Shown: positions 45,901 to 54,510 of the stretch, piece after piece
Layout of the letters: each line of letters opens with the position of its first letter
Position numbering within the stretch: position 1 is the stretch's first letter
NCBI GenBank assembly: GCA_963747535.1
Contig: CAVVFX010000001.1
Location: 62,001 to 126,000 of the forward strand
Direction: 5' to 3'
Length of the DNA stretch: 64,000 bases
DNA from: CAVVFX01 sp963747535
GTDB lineage: Bacteria; Acidobacteriota; Terriglobia; Bryobacterales; Bryobacteraceae
Program-made: the position numbers and the translations under genes
Notes under the pieces: model-generated
Databases searched by the model: none
Seen by the model: the letters and a program-made list of their open reading frames with translations, nothing else
What the model was told of the DNA's origin: nothing

Positions 45901-48526
45901 CTATAACAGCCAGCACGAACCCCAAAAGGTCGTGGCGACCAACGGTTTTGCAACAACCTTTTCCTATAACGCGGCGGGACAGTTGCTCACGTCCACGGAT
46001 CCACTGGGAAATATTTGGCGCTACGCTTACACTAACGGCGGCTACATTCAACAGATAACCGGCCCCCCGGGACCGCAAGTTCCACAGTATAACTTCGTCT
46101 ACGACTTAGTTGGGAGAATTTACCAGTCCACTGACCCGAGCGGCGGCACACTTACCTATTCCCACGACCAGGCTGACAGGCTCACTCGTGTCACATTCCC
46201 CGATCAGACTTCAGAAGCCTTCAGCTACACGCTCCTGGATCTGACGAGCACAATTGACCGCAAAAACAATACCATCGTTCGTCACTACGATGCCGATCGC
46301 GAGGTAACAGAAATTGATGAGCCGTCAGGACGTACCTCAATGCTCACATACGCCATGAACGGCACAGTTCAAACCATGCAGGATCCCGGCGGGTTTACCA
46401 CTACGTGGACGCGAGATCTGGAGGGCCGGGCGACAGCAGTGAAGTACGCCGACTCTACCAGCGTTTCCTACACACACGATGGCAACAACCGCATAACCGC
46501 GATCGAGCGAATACCGGTTGGCCCGTTGGTCCCCGGAGTGATGGTGCAGTACACGTACAATCCGGACGATACCCTGTCCGAAATAGCGCCGGCGCCCGCC
46601 GGGAGGGGCGAAGTCGCGGCGCAGGTGGACGTCCTTCCCACCTTTTTCAGGTACGATCCGGCATATCGAAGGCTGACTGGTTGGGTGCAAGCCTCCGAGC
46701 AGCCCACCGGCAATAACAATCCGACCATCAATAGCTATGAACAAATAAGTTACAATCCTGCCAATTCGGGTCCTGGCGCGAATCGTGTTTCGATTGCCCG
46801 GCAAGCGATCGCCGACAGCACAGGCCAATCGAAGGATTTAATCCTCACGCGCACTGCTTATGTTTACGACCAACTGGATCGCGTCACGGCCCGGAACGTC
46901 ACACCCAATGATATCCGCCCGTTCCACCCGGCCTACGCTGAATTCCGGGCGTATGACGCTCTTGGCCGAGTCGTTTCAAACAACAACATGCTGGACAGCT
47001 TCGCCTACGCCTACTCGGACGCTACGCCCCGGGTCACCTCACGCGTGAGCGGAGGGATGAGCATCGGTTTATCGTACTACGGTCCAAAAGGCGACGAGTT
47101 ATTGCAGGAAATGGCCTACGTCACGCCGATCGGCCTGCCGTTCGCGGACCATAAGTACAAGTACGATAGCAACCGTAATGTTACGCAGTTTGACGAGTTT
47201 ACGCTCACAGGAGGTCCATCGTCGATAGCGTACACCTACGATCCGTACAATCAGTTGCTGAATGCGTCGCCAGGTGGACAGAACGAGAACCGATACACGT
47301 ACGATGCCAACGGTAATTTGACATCACAGTCGCTATTCGCATCCGGTCTGCTATTTAGCCGCACAGAGACGACGTACGACAAGGCCAACGCTATAGTCGC
47401 CGCTAGCACCCAGCCGTTGTTCGGTCAAACGACAACGAGCACGGCCGACTACGACGTGAGCGCAAACCTGACAGCGATCGATGGAATCAACTACAAGTAC
47501 GACCGCTTGAACCGCCTGGTTGAGGCGCGGCAGGGTAACAATATGTCGGATTTCTTCTACGATGGCATCGGACGCCTTGTCCAGGTAGTCGACACGACGG
47601 GAGGAAAGACGGTCAGAAATCGTTCGTACGGGTGGTGCAATGGGGCGCGATGCGTCGAGTACGACAACACGAATCAGGTGCCAATACAAACGCCCATAGG
47701 AGTCGAAATGGCCCCTTCCCCTGACAGGCTGTACTACGGCCAAGGTGTGGTGGACTCGCCCTCAAACGGCTCCGGCGATGGATTCTACTATATCGCTGAC
47801 GCTCTAGGAAACGTGCGCGGGCTCTCGCATTCATCGGCAGCCAATCCTTACGCGGATCCAACCGTTACGCAGTACACATACGGACCGTACGGGGGAAGGA
47901 CCAAAGTTCTCAGCGGTCCGGATGCAGACTTCGGATTCGCGGGATACTTTCACCACGAAGCTACCGGCTTGGAATTCACTTCAAATCGGGTCTACAACCC
48001 GCAATTGCAACGTTGGCTGACGCGCGATCCGTTGGGAGCGGGCATCGCGTTTGCCGGCGGAGCACGATCCGGCAGGCGTATGCGGAAGTTGTTCGGGGGC
48101 GGAGACTTCTCTCGCAATCGCCGACTTTCCGGTCCAGGTTTTAATGCAACGGACCTGAACTTGTATGCGTACGCACTGAACAACCCGACGACGTTACGGG
48201 ATCCGTCCGGTCTCTCACCCGGTTGGATTGCGAAAATCGTCACAATGTACATGAGATGGGTTGCGGATGAATTTGAGTCGGTAAAAACTGCCGAGGAGCT
48301 AACCAGGGAGACGGAAACGATTGAGACTACTGTGGGCGGTTCCGGCCCGACCCCGAACCCCTGGGACTACACCGAGGAGGAACTGGCCCAAATGGCGGAG
48401 GAGTTGAGGGAAATCGATGAAGGATGGGACTGGATTTTAGAATTTGGAGACCTATTGAAAGACATCTTTCCGCCAGTCATCACCAACGGAAACGAGCAAT
48501 TATTCGGGTGCCCAAAAGGATCGTAA
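42920..48526 (+). CDS. Giant secreted RHS/YD-repeat protein with C39-like peptidase domain
   Basis: The frame is open from 42674, but a GTG at 42920 with GGAGG four bases upstream gives a proper signal peptide (FARRGAASAIMLILLFALVA, then HGQQ); the earlier 82 codons resemble a GNAT start (IIRRASVADAASVPELFSTA). From 42920 the protein has 1868 residues. In 42674-based numbering: a TPR-like helical part (about 230-350); a C39-like cysteine-peptidase domain with Cys near 364 (FKCGPSALARIL), His near 437 (HWKVGHFAALLG) and Asp near 454 (VADPTFG); tens of YD repeats (GQLLTSTDPLGNIWRYAYTN); and the RHS core end LNLYAYALNNPTTLRDPSGL. The remaining 100-residue acidic tail (from about 1850) would be the variable toxin-like tip, here with no known fold. 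Cognate immunity gene not seen. Confidence 0.88.
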   Translation: MQPTCSRDLSRDFARRGAASAIMLILLFALVAHGQQPTKQKEPGDSFGVEAAVLSATPSAGIASTTVRDTTIGQVSPARWSAGATPTGQSSPVRPGSGGAAITPGPAGLNFTADPTDDEFLRTGLFVQPLIPIGPTTREENRDLSRALRAYASGARDGHLDTVQPILDFMDKHPNSAWKSVLQLELGAIYRRTGHFSKALDVWQACWNNSKTLTSPNGRTVGDMAVAYLSQFEAYLGRKEALAPLLQEVRTRPIRGTAAELVSNSSSGLADMTTMPEWAFKCGPSALARILAAQTSRPSAQSRAVLDRARSTPNGLSLSAVRAISVEAGMNYQMAFRSEGAPAIVPAVVHWKVGHFAALLGKGLDASYWVADPTFGEDIVISPSALNEEASGYFLVPPGRLPNGWRSVDASEGDSVWGRGDTGYNHDVGATGWQEIHAFGCGSGGGCSTWNVEAMVDGLSLHDNPVGYIPPVGPAVRFQMDYSHRDALQPMQFGYTNFGNKWTAGWLSYITKGTCELSYGSQGMAVGPNGAPAQVTVLPVNYECDTLYRRGGGSEQYTFDVTQVPHLGQKGLSEVASFFGQISQAVLIKLLDPKANNALVGYWRMLPDGSIEKFELLYGNNGINTTFFMTEVDDAQGNAVAITWDKQFRIVALTDALGQVTTVCYNDSWQTSNLCAQPPAATNPPTNLQVTQVRDPFGRSAYFGYDPRPLTAEGGGTGHLTSITDVLGITSTFIYAKSDFILSLTTPYGVTQFAFTDSTNDNTVGSARSVTIADPLNRTSRVEFRQGDPDGNCTGAGASGDAATVESHFITCTERATPSGMPLQILNHYLQFRNTFIWDPHQYQAAFGNSASPSAVYSSAKLIHWLHTNDTNRLTASRIPESTKLPLEHRTWLQYENQAVNQFEDSQYYQYQGGPISVGSSNKPTAKGTLLDDGRTQLWTFKYNSYGKVTQMNDPIGRQVTLAYDANGIDLLTVTNTTTVNGTPLRDLLVTYANYNSQHEPQKVVATNGFATTFSYNAAGQLLTSTDPLGNIWRYAYTNGGYIQQITGPPGPQVPQYNFVYDLVGRIYQSTDPSGGTLTYSHDQADRLTRVTFPDQTSEAFSYTLLDLTSTIDRKNNTIVRHYDADREVTEIDEPSGRTSMLTYAMNGTVQTMQDPGGFTTTWTRDLEGRATAVKYADSTSVSYTHDGNNRITAIERIPVGPLVPGVMVQYTYNPDDTLSEIAPAPAGRGEVAAQVDVLPTFFRYDPAYRRLTGWVQASEQPTGNNNPTINSYEQISYNPANSGPGANRVSIARQAIADSTGQSKDLILTRTAYVYDQLDRVTARNVTPNDIRPFHPAYAEFRAYDALGRVVSNNNMLDSFAYAYSDATPRVTSRVSGGMSIGLSYYGPKGDELLQEMAYVTPIGLPFADHKYKYDSNRNVTQFDEFTLTGGPSSIAYTYDPYNQLLNASPGGQNENRYTYDANGNLTSQSLFASGLLFSRTETTYDKANAIVAASTQPLFGQTTTSTADYDVSANLTAIDGINYKYDRLNRLVEARQGNNMSDFFYDGIGRLVQVVDTTGGKTVRNRSYGWCNGARCVEYDNTNQVPIQTPIGVEMAPSPDRLYYGQGVVDSPSNGSGDGFYYIADALGNVRGLSHSSAANPYADPTVTQYTYGPYGGRTKVLSGPDADFGFAGYFHHEATGLEFTSNRVYNPQLQRWLTRDPLGAGIAFAGGARSGRRMRKLFGGGDFSRNRRLSGPGFNATDLNLYAYALNNPTTLRDPSGLSPGWIAKIVTMYMRWVADEFESVKTAEELTRETETIETTVGGSGPTPNPWDYTEEELAQMAEELREIDEGWDWILEFGDLLKDIFPPVITNGNEQLFGCPKGS

Positions 48527-48975
48527 GCAATTTGCCGCGCGTGCCGGGCGGAAGCCCAGCAGCAGCGTGCGAAGTGCTGACCCCCACAGCGCTTATGGTA
48601 TGCCTGCGCCTACCGGGCGTGTCGTGTAAGTGATGGGTTGGTTGCATTGGAGAACTGCAAGACGGTGGTTGCCGACTGTCCGGGCTGCAGTTGTGAATCC
48701 GTGCCCATGGCCAACCCGATGTAGGGCGACGGCTACGACGAGACGTTCGGCGCACTTCCCATTGCGGCGTTTCCTCAAAGTGCCACTGCAAGGAGAATCG
48801 GTCCGCCGGGCGGGAAACATCAAAACGTTGAGATGATGAAGTCCACGTCAACTATCCCCAGCGCAGCTTCAACAGGGACGAGCATGTCCCGACCTGCCGT
48901 AGCCGTTTAGCGTGCTTTAAATTCCGAATCGTGTCTTCTCCTCTATAAGCGGATCGCCGCACTGGAGCAACTGGG
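48527..48975. other. No recognisable gene downstream of RHS
   Basis: No supported coding frame. An immunity gene for the RHS tip would be expected here, but I find none. Confidence 0.45.
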
Positions 48976-49296
48976 TCGGGATTCTTCGGTCCGGACGGCT
49001 CGTTGATGTCGGTCAAGTGGCACAACATCAAGGTGTGGCTTCGGTACAGCAAGGGCATCGAAGATCCGATCGTTACACCGCAGGTTCCGATGATCTTCGA
49101 CCTCGGTAGCGATCCCGCCGAGAGGAACAACCTCTTCAGCGACAGGATGGACGTGGGCTGGATGTACTTTCTCATCTTGCCTTACGTCGCCGAGTGGGAG
49201 AAGAGCATTGCCCAGTACCCGAACATCAAGCCGGGCGAGAAGTTCCAGGGGTTTCCGAAACCGGCAGCTATGAGTGGAAGCGCCGTAGCAAGTTAG
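48976..49296 (+). pseudogene. Arylsulfatase C-terminal fragment
   Basis: About 107 residues read FFGPDGSLMSVKWHNIKVWL, IFDLGSDPAERNNLF and SDRMDVGWMYFLIL before the stop. A V-K-W-H-N-x-K-V strand followed by L-x-D-P-x-E-R-x-N-L is the conserved end of type-I sulfatases and related alkaline-phosphatase-fold hydrolases. The catalytic Cys/Ser and metal-site parts are missing, and I see no start, so it is a relic. Confidence 0.6.
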
Positions 49297-49640
49297 CTCT
49301 TGCCCATCATGGGGCAACGACATCGGCTTGGGCGTAGGGTATCGGAATTTCGGTTATAGCTGCCGGGTGTAACCGCGTCCACCACGGCGGCAATGCGCTC
49401 AATATGCAACCGAACGCGTGGCCATTTCGTTGTACCGGTCAAAACAACAATGGCAATCTTCCGACCGTTAGGTTCTGCTCGTAACGGAGGCTCCCGTCAA
49501 TCGAATCTTTCCGGCGCGCGAAGATCCTATGCGGCAGCATGCTTTCCGGGCTCCTGCAAAAGCTGAACGCTGATGACGGGTGTTGGGGATCAACGGAACT
49601 GCGAACCAGCTTAAGCTGTCCAGTTTTCTGGACGCGCCCC
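49297..49640. other. Degraded intergenic DNA
   Basis: Short open frames only. One reads NRVHHGG near 49370, vaguely like the R-G-G-S-W block of formylglycine-generating-enzyme proteins, but the match is too weak to call. Confidence 0.35.
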
Positions 49641-49832
49641 TCATCTGGATGGGAGCTTCAGCTTTGCTCGCAAAGCATTCCGCTCCTCGCGTGTGGATAG
49701 TTTCTTTGGTTGCTCTTGTGGTTCGGCCAGCTGACGGCGATGTCGAGCAGCCTCGTCGAATTTTCGTTGCCCCGCAACATCGCTGCTGCGCCGCAGCAAG
49801 TCGTCGATGCGGGGACGCAGAGACTGGCGCGG
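49641..49832 (-). pseudogene. C-terminal fragment of an unknown helical protein
   Basis: The minus strand reads IDDLLRRSSDVAGQRKFDEA, then ARHRRQLAEPQEQPKKLSTR and REERNALRAKLKLPSR before a stop. The charged helix and uninterrupted frame look like true coding sequence. Its 5' end meets the IS6 fragment at 49831, which probably cut the gene. I do not recognise the family. Confidence 0.4.
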
Positions 49833-49985
49833 GAAGAGTGAAATGGCTGCCGAAAGAAGATGCGGTTGGCCAAGCGATGTTCATCGACGCGTTGTTCGGA
49901 CTCGCCGCCTACTGTAATCCGGAATAACGCTCAACCCACTTGTAATGACCCGAAATCGCTCTGCCGAGAACTTCGCAACGAAACC
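49831..49985 (+). mobile_element. IS6 element remnant (right end)
   Basis: These 155 bases match 38986-39140 with only two or three differences. They include the last codons of the transposase (KWLPKEDAVGQAMF, LFGLAAYCNPE), its stop and the right terminal repeat ending gcaacgaaacc. Everything left of 49831 differs, so the rest of the element was lost. It has an intact right end and could still be used by a trans-acting transposase. Confidence 0.9.
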
Positions 49986-50410
49986 CGCCAGCCTAACAGT
50001 CGCCGTGAGCTTATTCTCAGGATGGCACTTTTCCAGGATAGCGTGCCCTTCGACTGCGCCGCCAAGGGCTTCCTGAACCGTTTCAGCACGTTGGTTTCTC
50101 TTGGTGTGTTGTCGGCTTAAGTGGCCAATCCTCATGCCCGCGCGGCGTTAACTTCCTTGAAATGTGGTGCGTGCAGAGATTGGACCACTTAAGCGCAAAA
50201 TAATCGGCCAAACCGCCTGATTTTTAAGCGCTTACGCTGAGAATTAAGGCCAAGCAGATTTGGCCGCTTATTTTAGGCCACCCGGCAGTAATCCACTTTG
50301 CTGTAGCGTCAAACCGGACACGTGAGCCCGAAAGGCCTCGCATTTTCGACCGTCGGCGGCCCTCGCGCGAGAAGAGGCGATGTATAACGATATTACTCCC
50401 CGCACAAGAG
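49986..50410. other. Intergenic region with a long inverted repeat
   Basis: No gene supported. It holds an inverted repeat: gcttaagtggccaatc at 50115-50130 and gattggaccacttaagc at 50178-50194, arms of about 16 bases with one difference and a 47-base spacer. A stem-loop of this size may be the end of an unseen mobile element or a termination structure. Confidence 0.45.
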
Positions 50411-51018
50411 TTACCATGCGGTTGCGGTTGCGGCATCCAGGGTAAAGCAGGTGCGGCTCGCCGCGTGATACCAGAACTGGGTTTGACGCACCTGATCCTC
50501 TTCTTGCGGAGCGGAAAACACGGCGCATAGTTCGTACGCAGTGCCGGACTTGGCGCGATATTCGTATAGTAAGCCCGTCTCCGGATCGGCGAGTTGTGAG
50601 CGCTGGATCCCTTTACCTGCAAGTTGCGTCAGAGTCGCCGGCATCGGTTCGCCTGTCGTGCCCGCCCGTTGATTCCAGAAGTGTACCGCCCCGGCAACCG
50701 CTCTAAGATCCTGGACCCTTCGACGATCCGCTTCGATGCGGCGTTGTCTGCCAGGAGTGCCGGCGACGCGCAGGCCGATCGAGAACACGGCCACCAGAGC
50801 CACGGCCGCGCCAAGCCCGAATATGAGGCTACGGTTCCTAGCTGAAGGAAAGTCGGTGTCGCGGTCCCAATGCAGCGAACCCAAATAGTAAATAAAAACG
50901 GCACAACATATCAACATCACTGCTAGCGCCTTGAGCACGAAACGCGACGTGAGTTCTCCAGTTAAGAAATAATCGAGGAACCAAATCAGGTCGCAGATCA
51001 TCCCGCCTGCGGTCAGTA
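50411..51018 (-). pseudogene. DUF5671-like membrane protein, N-terminally truncated
   Basis: The frame shows three membrane helices (LLTAGGMICDLIWFLDYFLT, FVLKALAVMLICCAVFIYYL, SLIFGLGAAVALVAVFSIGL) followed by RRIEADRRRVQDLRAVAGAV and a C-terminal soluble domain ending in an LDAATATAW tail. DUF5671 proteins have this order of helices, R-R-V-Q-D-L motif and a pilin-like soluble end, but normally with more helices in front. The open frame continues to 51076, yet its first 20 residues are encoded by the dispersed repeat starting at 51019, so the true N terminus has been replaced. Confidence 0.65.
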
Positions 51019-51429
51019 ATACTCGCGGCAAGCTTTGAGGGCACCGCTTTGCCGCAGTATTGGCCATTTCCAGCAAGTCGCCGCCGTTCCGCTGTCAACC
51101 AAAAGGCCAGAGAGTTCGAAGTCGGAGCTATCTGCCTCCCCAAACAGGTTTCGCGCCGAGGACCTTTTGGTTAACTGCCAGGTGTTTGAAACGTTGTGGC
51201 TGAGACCATTCTCCCCATTTTCCCGACCTTATCCTTTTCGTCAGGCACGGTAAGTGGTCTCTCAACCATCACGACGAAAACTATGCGGCACTTGTCCCAT
51301 CCGCCCACCCAGCATACCCGCCACCCGTCGATGCGATCGTCCAGGTTGGCACTCCTGAACAGGCGCAGAAACTTGGTTTCCATTTCCATAGCCACCCATG
51401 GATCGCTCACCTCTTGTAGATAGTCAAGG
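51019..51429 (+). repeat. Dispersed repeat, copy C, directly upstream of DUF2924/recombinase cassette
   Basis: It matches 37881-38302 over its full length and the reverse complement of 101-297 over its first 180 bases. It ends about 100 bases before the DUF2924 start and cuts into the DUF5671-like gene on its other side. This suggests that the repeat is the left end of a mobile cassette carrying the recombinase, with copies A and B being left-end remnants. Confidence 0.85.
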
Positions 51430-51530
51430 CGGCGGCTGACTTTCGAGCCCTTCTCGTTTTGGCCTTGCCTGTGCCGCGACGAAGAGCGTTCATGTGACTG
51501 TGGTTGACCCACGCCGAGAGGAAAGCAACT

Positions 51531-52061
51531 ATGGACACCGCCCTTTTGATGGAAATTGAAAACCTGCGCCGGGCCACGCTGGCCGATCTGCGCTCAAAGT
51601 TCCGCGAGCTGTTTCACGAGCCCACGCGATCCAGGCACCGGGAACATCTGTTCCGGCGAATCGCCTGGCGTTTGCAGGCCTTGGCTGAGGGAGATCTTAC
51701 GGGACGGGCTTTCAGAAGGGCGCAGGAAATTGCCCGAGATGCCGACTTGCGAAAAGTCGCACCACGGGATTTCTTGCAGGTTGAGGGTCAGCGCGTCCAA
51801 ACGACACCGAGCGCCAGGAATGGTCGTCAACCCGACTGCCGTCTCCCTTTGCCGGGGGTGGTGCTCAGCCGGAAGTGGAAAGGACGAACGATTCTGGTCG
51901 ATGTCCTGGCAGACGGATTCCGCTGTGAGAACCGCCATTACTCATCGCTCAGCGCGATAGCCGTCGCGATTACCGGCACCCGCTGGAACGGAATCGCGTT
52001 CTTCGGGCTGACCCGCTCCACGGGCGGGAAGCAGAAGGAGCAGCGCCATGCAGCAGAGTAG
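51531..52061 (+). CDS. DUF2924 protein of recombinase cassette
   Basis: Start at MDTALLMEIENLRRATLADL (51531) with a GAGAGG site; the frame is open to 51504. The 176-residue protein has the DUF2924 pattern: LRSKFRELFHEPTRSRHREH, LFRRIAWRLQALAEGDL, then a basic beta part ending FRCENRHYSSLSAIAVAIT and GTRWNGIAFFGL. DUF2924 genes nearly always precede a large serine recombinase, which suggests a DNA-binding accessory factor. It overlaps the recombinase gene by 14 bases. Confidence 0.85.
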   Translation: MDTALLMEIENLRRATLADLRSKFRELFHEPTRSRHREHLFRRIAWRLQALAEGDLTGRAFRRAQEIARDADLRKVAPRDFLQVEGQRVQTTPSARNGRQPDCRLPLPGVVLSRKWKGRTILVDVLADGFRCENRHYSSLSAIAVAITGTRWNGIAFFGLTRSTGGKQKEQRHAAE

Positions 52062-53322
52062 TCAGAATTCGCCGAAGTCCTCCACCTCTCGCCTGCGCTG
52101 CGCCATCTATACCCGCAAATCGACTGAAGAGGGCCTGGATCACGAGTTTAACTCGCTCGACGCGCAGCGCGAAGCCGCCGAGGCCTTTATTCAGAGTCAG
52201 CGGCACGAAGGGTGGATCGCCCTACCCGAACTCTACGATGATGGCGGTTTCACCGGGGCCAACATCGACCGGCCCGCCCTGAAGAGGCTGCTCCAAGCGG
52301 TCGAAGCTGGCGAGTTAGATTGCGTGGTGGTATATAAGGTCGACCGTTTGAGCCGATCATTACTCGACTTCACCCGCATGCTGAGCATCTTCGAAAAGCA
52401 TCAGGTGAGTTTCGTTGCCGTGACGCAGCAATTCAATACGAGTACATCGCTCGGCAGGCTGACGCTGAACATCCTCTTATCATTTGCTCAGTTCGAACGG
52501 GAACAGATCGGCGAACGCACGCGCGACAAGATGTCGGCGGCGCGGCGCAAGGGGAAATGGGTGGGCGGGTGCCCCGTGCTCGGCTATGACGTCGACCCGG
52601 CCGGTGGACGATTGGTGGTGAACCAGGAGGAGGCCGAACGCGTGCGGGCCATCTTTGCGCTTTTCGAAGAGCATGGTTCGATGTTGGCAACGCTTGCGGA
52701 GATGGAGCGACGGGGCTGGCGGCTCAAGAGCTGGACCCTTAGGAATGGCCAGTTTCGCGCGGGCGGCGAGTTTGCACCGAATTCATTGCTCCGGCTTTTG
52801 ACCAACGTTATATATAAGGGTGCGGTCCGGCATAAGGGGCAGGTTTACCCCGGTGAGCACGCAGCCATCATTTCGCCCGAAACGTGGGAACGGCTGCAGC
52901 ATCTGGTGACCCGTAGCGGCGCAGTCGCGCGGGGCCGCGCGCGGAACAAACATATGGCACTGCTGAGCGGGCTGCTTTATTGCGAATCCTGCAAAACGCG
53001 GATGGTGTACTCGTACTCGAAAAAGAAGGATCGCCAGTATCCCTATTACGTGTGCCTGAATGCCCAGCGAAAAGGTTGGGCGGCGTGTCCTGGCAAGTCG
53101 CTACCCGCCGGAGCCATTGAGGAATCGGTACTGGGGAGGATACGGGAAGCGCGCCGAGGCATCTTTGATCAACGCGAGTGGGAACAACTGGATCGCAAGC
53201 GGCAGGTGGAAGCTCTACAATCCCGCGTCGGGCGAATCGGCTACAACGGCGTCACCCGGCAAATCACCGTCCGGTTCCATGCAGACCAGATCACTGAGAC
53301 CGGTAGGGAGGGACAGGCATGA
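52048..53322 (+). CDS. Large serine recombinase
   Basis: The 424-residue protein begins with the resolvase catalytic domain: nucleophile Ser25 in YTRKSTEEGLDHEF, the conserved VVYKVDRLSRSLLDF arginine block, FAQFEREQIGERTRDKMSAA on helix E, and a recombinase domain from about residue 190 (NSLLRLLTNVIYKGAVRHKG). A zinc ribbon around 308-345 holds CESCKTRM and Cys residues in YYVCLNAQ and WAACPGK. It may lack the longer coiled-coil tail of phage integrases. It overlaps both neighbours, so the three genes form one unit that can probably integrate or excise. Confidence 0.92.
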   Translation: MQQSSQNSPKSSTSRLRCAIYTRKSTEEGLDHEFNSLDAQREAAEAFIQSQRHEGWIALPELYDDGGFTGANIDRPALKRLLQAVEAGELDCVVVYKVDRLSRSLLDFTRMLSIFEKHQVSFVAVTQQFNTSTSLGRLTLNILLSFAQFEREQIGERTRDKMSAARRKGKWVGGCPVLGYDVDPAGGRLVVNQEEAERVRAIFALFEEHGSMLATLAEMERRGWRLKSWTLRNGQFRAGGEFAPNSLLRLLTNVIYKGAVRHKGQVYPGEHAAIISPETWERLQHLVTRSGAVARGRARNKHMALLSGLLYCESCKTRMVYSYSKKKDRQYPYYVCLNAQRKGWAACPGKSLPAGAIEESVLGRIREARRGIFDQREWEQLDRKRQVEALQSRVGRIGYNGVTRQITVRFHADQITETGREGQA

Positions 53323-53744
53323 GTGGCCCTCAAGAGGTTACCTATACGCTGGACTTTTGCGCAGACAGAGGGGAACGGCGGAAGAACCAAGATTTTTCAT
53401 CGGATGGGCCGATGCCCAATGTTGCTGACCATTCGGTTCCCCGGATCGCGCGGCTCATGGCGCTGGCCATCCGGTTTGAGGGGCTGTTGCGGAACAACAC
53501 GATTCGGGACTATGCGGAACTGGCACGTTTGGGCCGGGTGACGCGAGCCCGAATCACCCAGATCATGAAGTTGCTCGATCTGGCTCCGGACATTCAAGAG
53601 CAGGTCCTTTTTCTGCCAGCCATCCCAGGTCTTAACGAGCGGAATCTGCGGCCCATCGTGAGACGGATCGACTGGGACGAACAACGCCGCATGTTTCAGA
53701 AGGTGGCGGGGTCGGGAGCGCAGCTTGAGAGGCAGAGGGCCTAG
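53319..53744 (+). CDS. ParB/KorB-type HTH protein linked to the recombinase
   Basis: The 141-residue protein contains VPRIARLMALAIRFEGLLRN, then IRDYAELARLGRVTRARITQ, an HTH resembling the ParB/KorB DNA-binding motif, followed by PDIQEQVLFLPAI. Small HTH genes overlapping the recombinase stop by four bases (53319-53322) are standard in DUF2924 cassettes. Probable directionality factor or regulator; this is inference. Confidence 0.8.
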   Translation: MSGPQEVTYTLDFCADRGERRKNQDFSSDGPMPNVADHSVPRIARLMALAIRFEGLLRNNTIRDYAELARLGRVTRARITQIMKLLDLAPDIQEQVLFLPAIPGLNERNLRPIVRRIDWDEQRRMFQKVAGSGAQLERQRA

Positions 53745-53883
53745 TCAAAAATCCGCTTCAGGCGAATCGCCAAAGCCACGGCAGCGCCAGCGCGCTAGAT
53801 TTCTTGCACAATTCGCTTGCTTGTTCCCTCGACCGGAGTGATGAATGTGATCACCGCGGCAGACGCCGCGCAAGGACGAAACT

Positions 53884-54510
53884 ATGAAACATTTTACGAT
53901 CGATCAGGAAAACAACATCACTTTCCACACTTCCCGCCGCCACGCCAAGGAGTCCGGCGGCACACTCTTCTCGACCGAGGAACAGTTCGCCGACACGATC
54001 GGAAACGACAACAAACGGCTGCTCGAAATCTGGAACAGCCTGCCGGGCGTCAAGCCGGTGACCAAGTTCGAGAATCGCAAGAGAGCCACGGAACGTATCT
54101 GGCGCGCCATCCAACACCTGGGTGGAGATGCCGTCTCGCAGCGTGCCCACCAGGAGCCGGAAGCGCCAGCCACCCCGTTCGACGAACCCGTAGCTAGCGT
54201 TAGCGCACAGGGCGCGGATGTTGCGACGACGGAGGCTCCCGCGACCAAGAAGGCCACCCGCTCGAAGAAGGCATCCACCGGCGAGACGAATGCCAGCGTG
54301 CCGCGGGAGGGGAGCAAAACCAGCCGGGTTATAGCGATGCTGAAGCGCGAAGGCGGCGCAACACTGGAGGAGATTATGGCCGCGATGGGCTGGCAGCAGC
54401 ATACCACGCGAGCGCTGATGAGCGCGGGCGGTTCGCTGACGAAGAAGCACGGGCTGGTCGTAACCAGCGAAAAGGTTGGCGACCAGCGAACATACTTTAT
54501 CAAGGGCTGA
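53884..54510 (+). CDS. DUF3489 protein
   Basis: The 208-residue protein starts MKHFTIDQENNITFHTSRRH, has an Ala/Thr/Lys-rich linker at about 85-145, and ends in a DUF3489 domain: SKTSRVIAMLKREGGATLEE, IMAAMGWQQHTTRALMSAGG, KKHGLVVTSEKVGDQRTYF. The domain is a predicted winged helix. DUF3489 genes often travel with DUF2924 and recombinase genes in proteobacteria and Acidobacteria. It lies 139 bases downstream of the HTH gene and was probably carried with the cassette. Confidence 0.88.
   Translation: MKHFTIDQENNITFHTSRRHAKESGGTLFSTEEQFADTIGNDNKRLLEIWNSLPGVKPVTKFENRKRATERIWRAIQHLGGDAVSQRAHQEPEAPATPFDEPVASVSAQGADVATTEAPATKKATRSKKASTGETNASVPREGSKTSRVIAMLKREGGATLEEIMAAMGWQQHTTRALMSAGGSLTKKHGLVVTSEKVGDQRTYFIKG

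Noticed and set aside
49297..49480. Formylglycine-generating-enzyme-like fragment
   Set aside because: Only a short R-x-x-x-G-G-like match; too weak to support next to the sulfatase relic.
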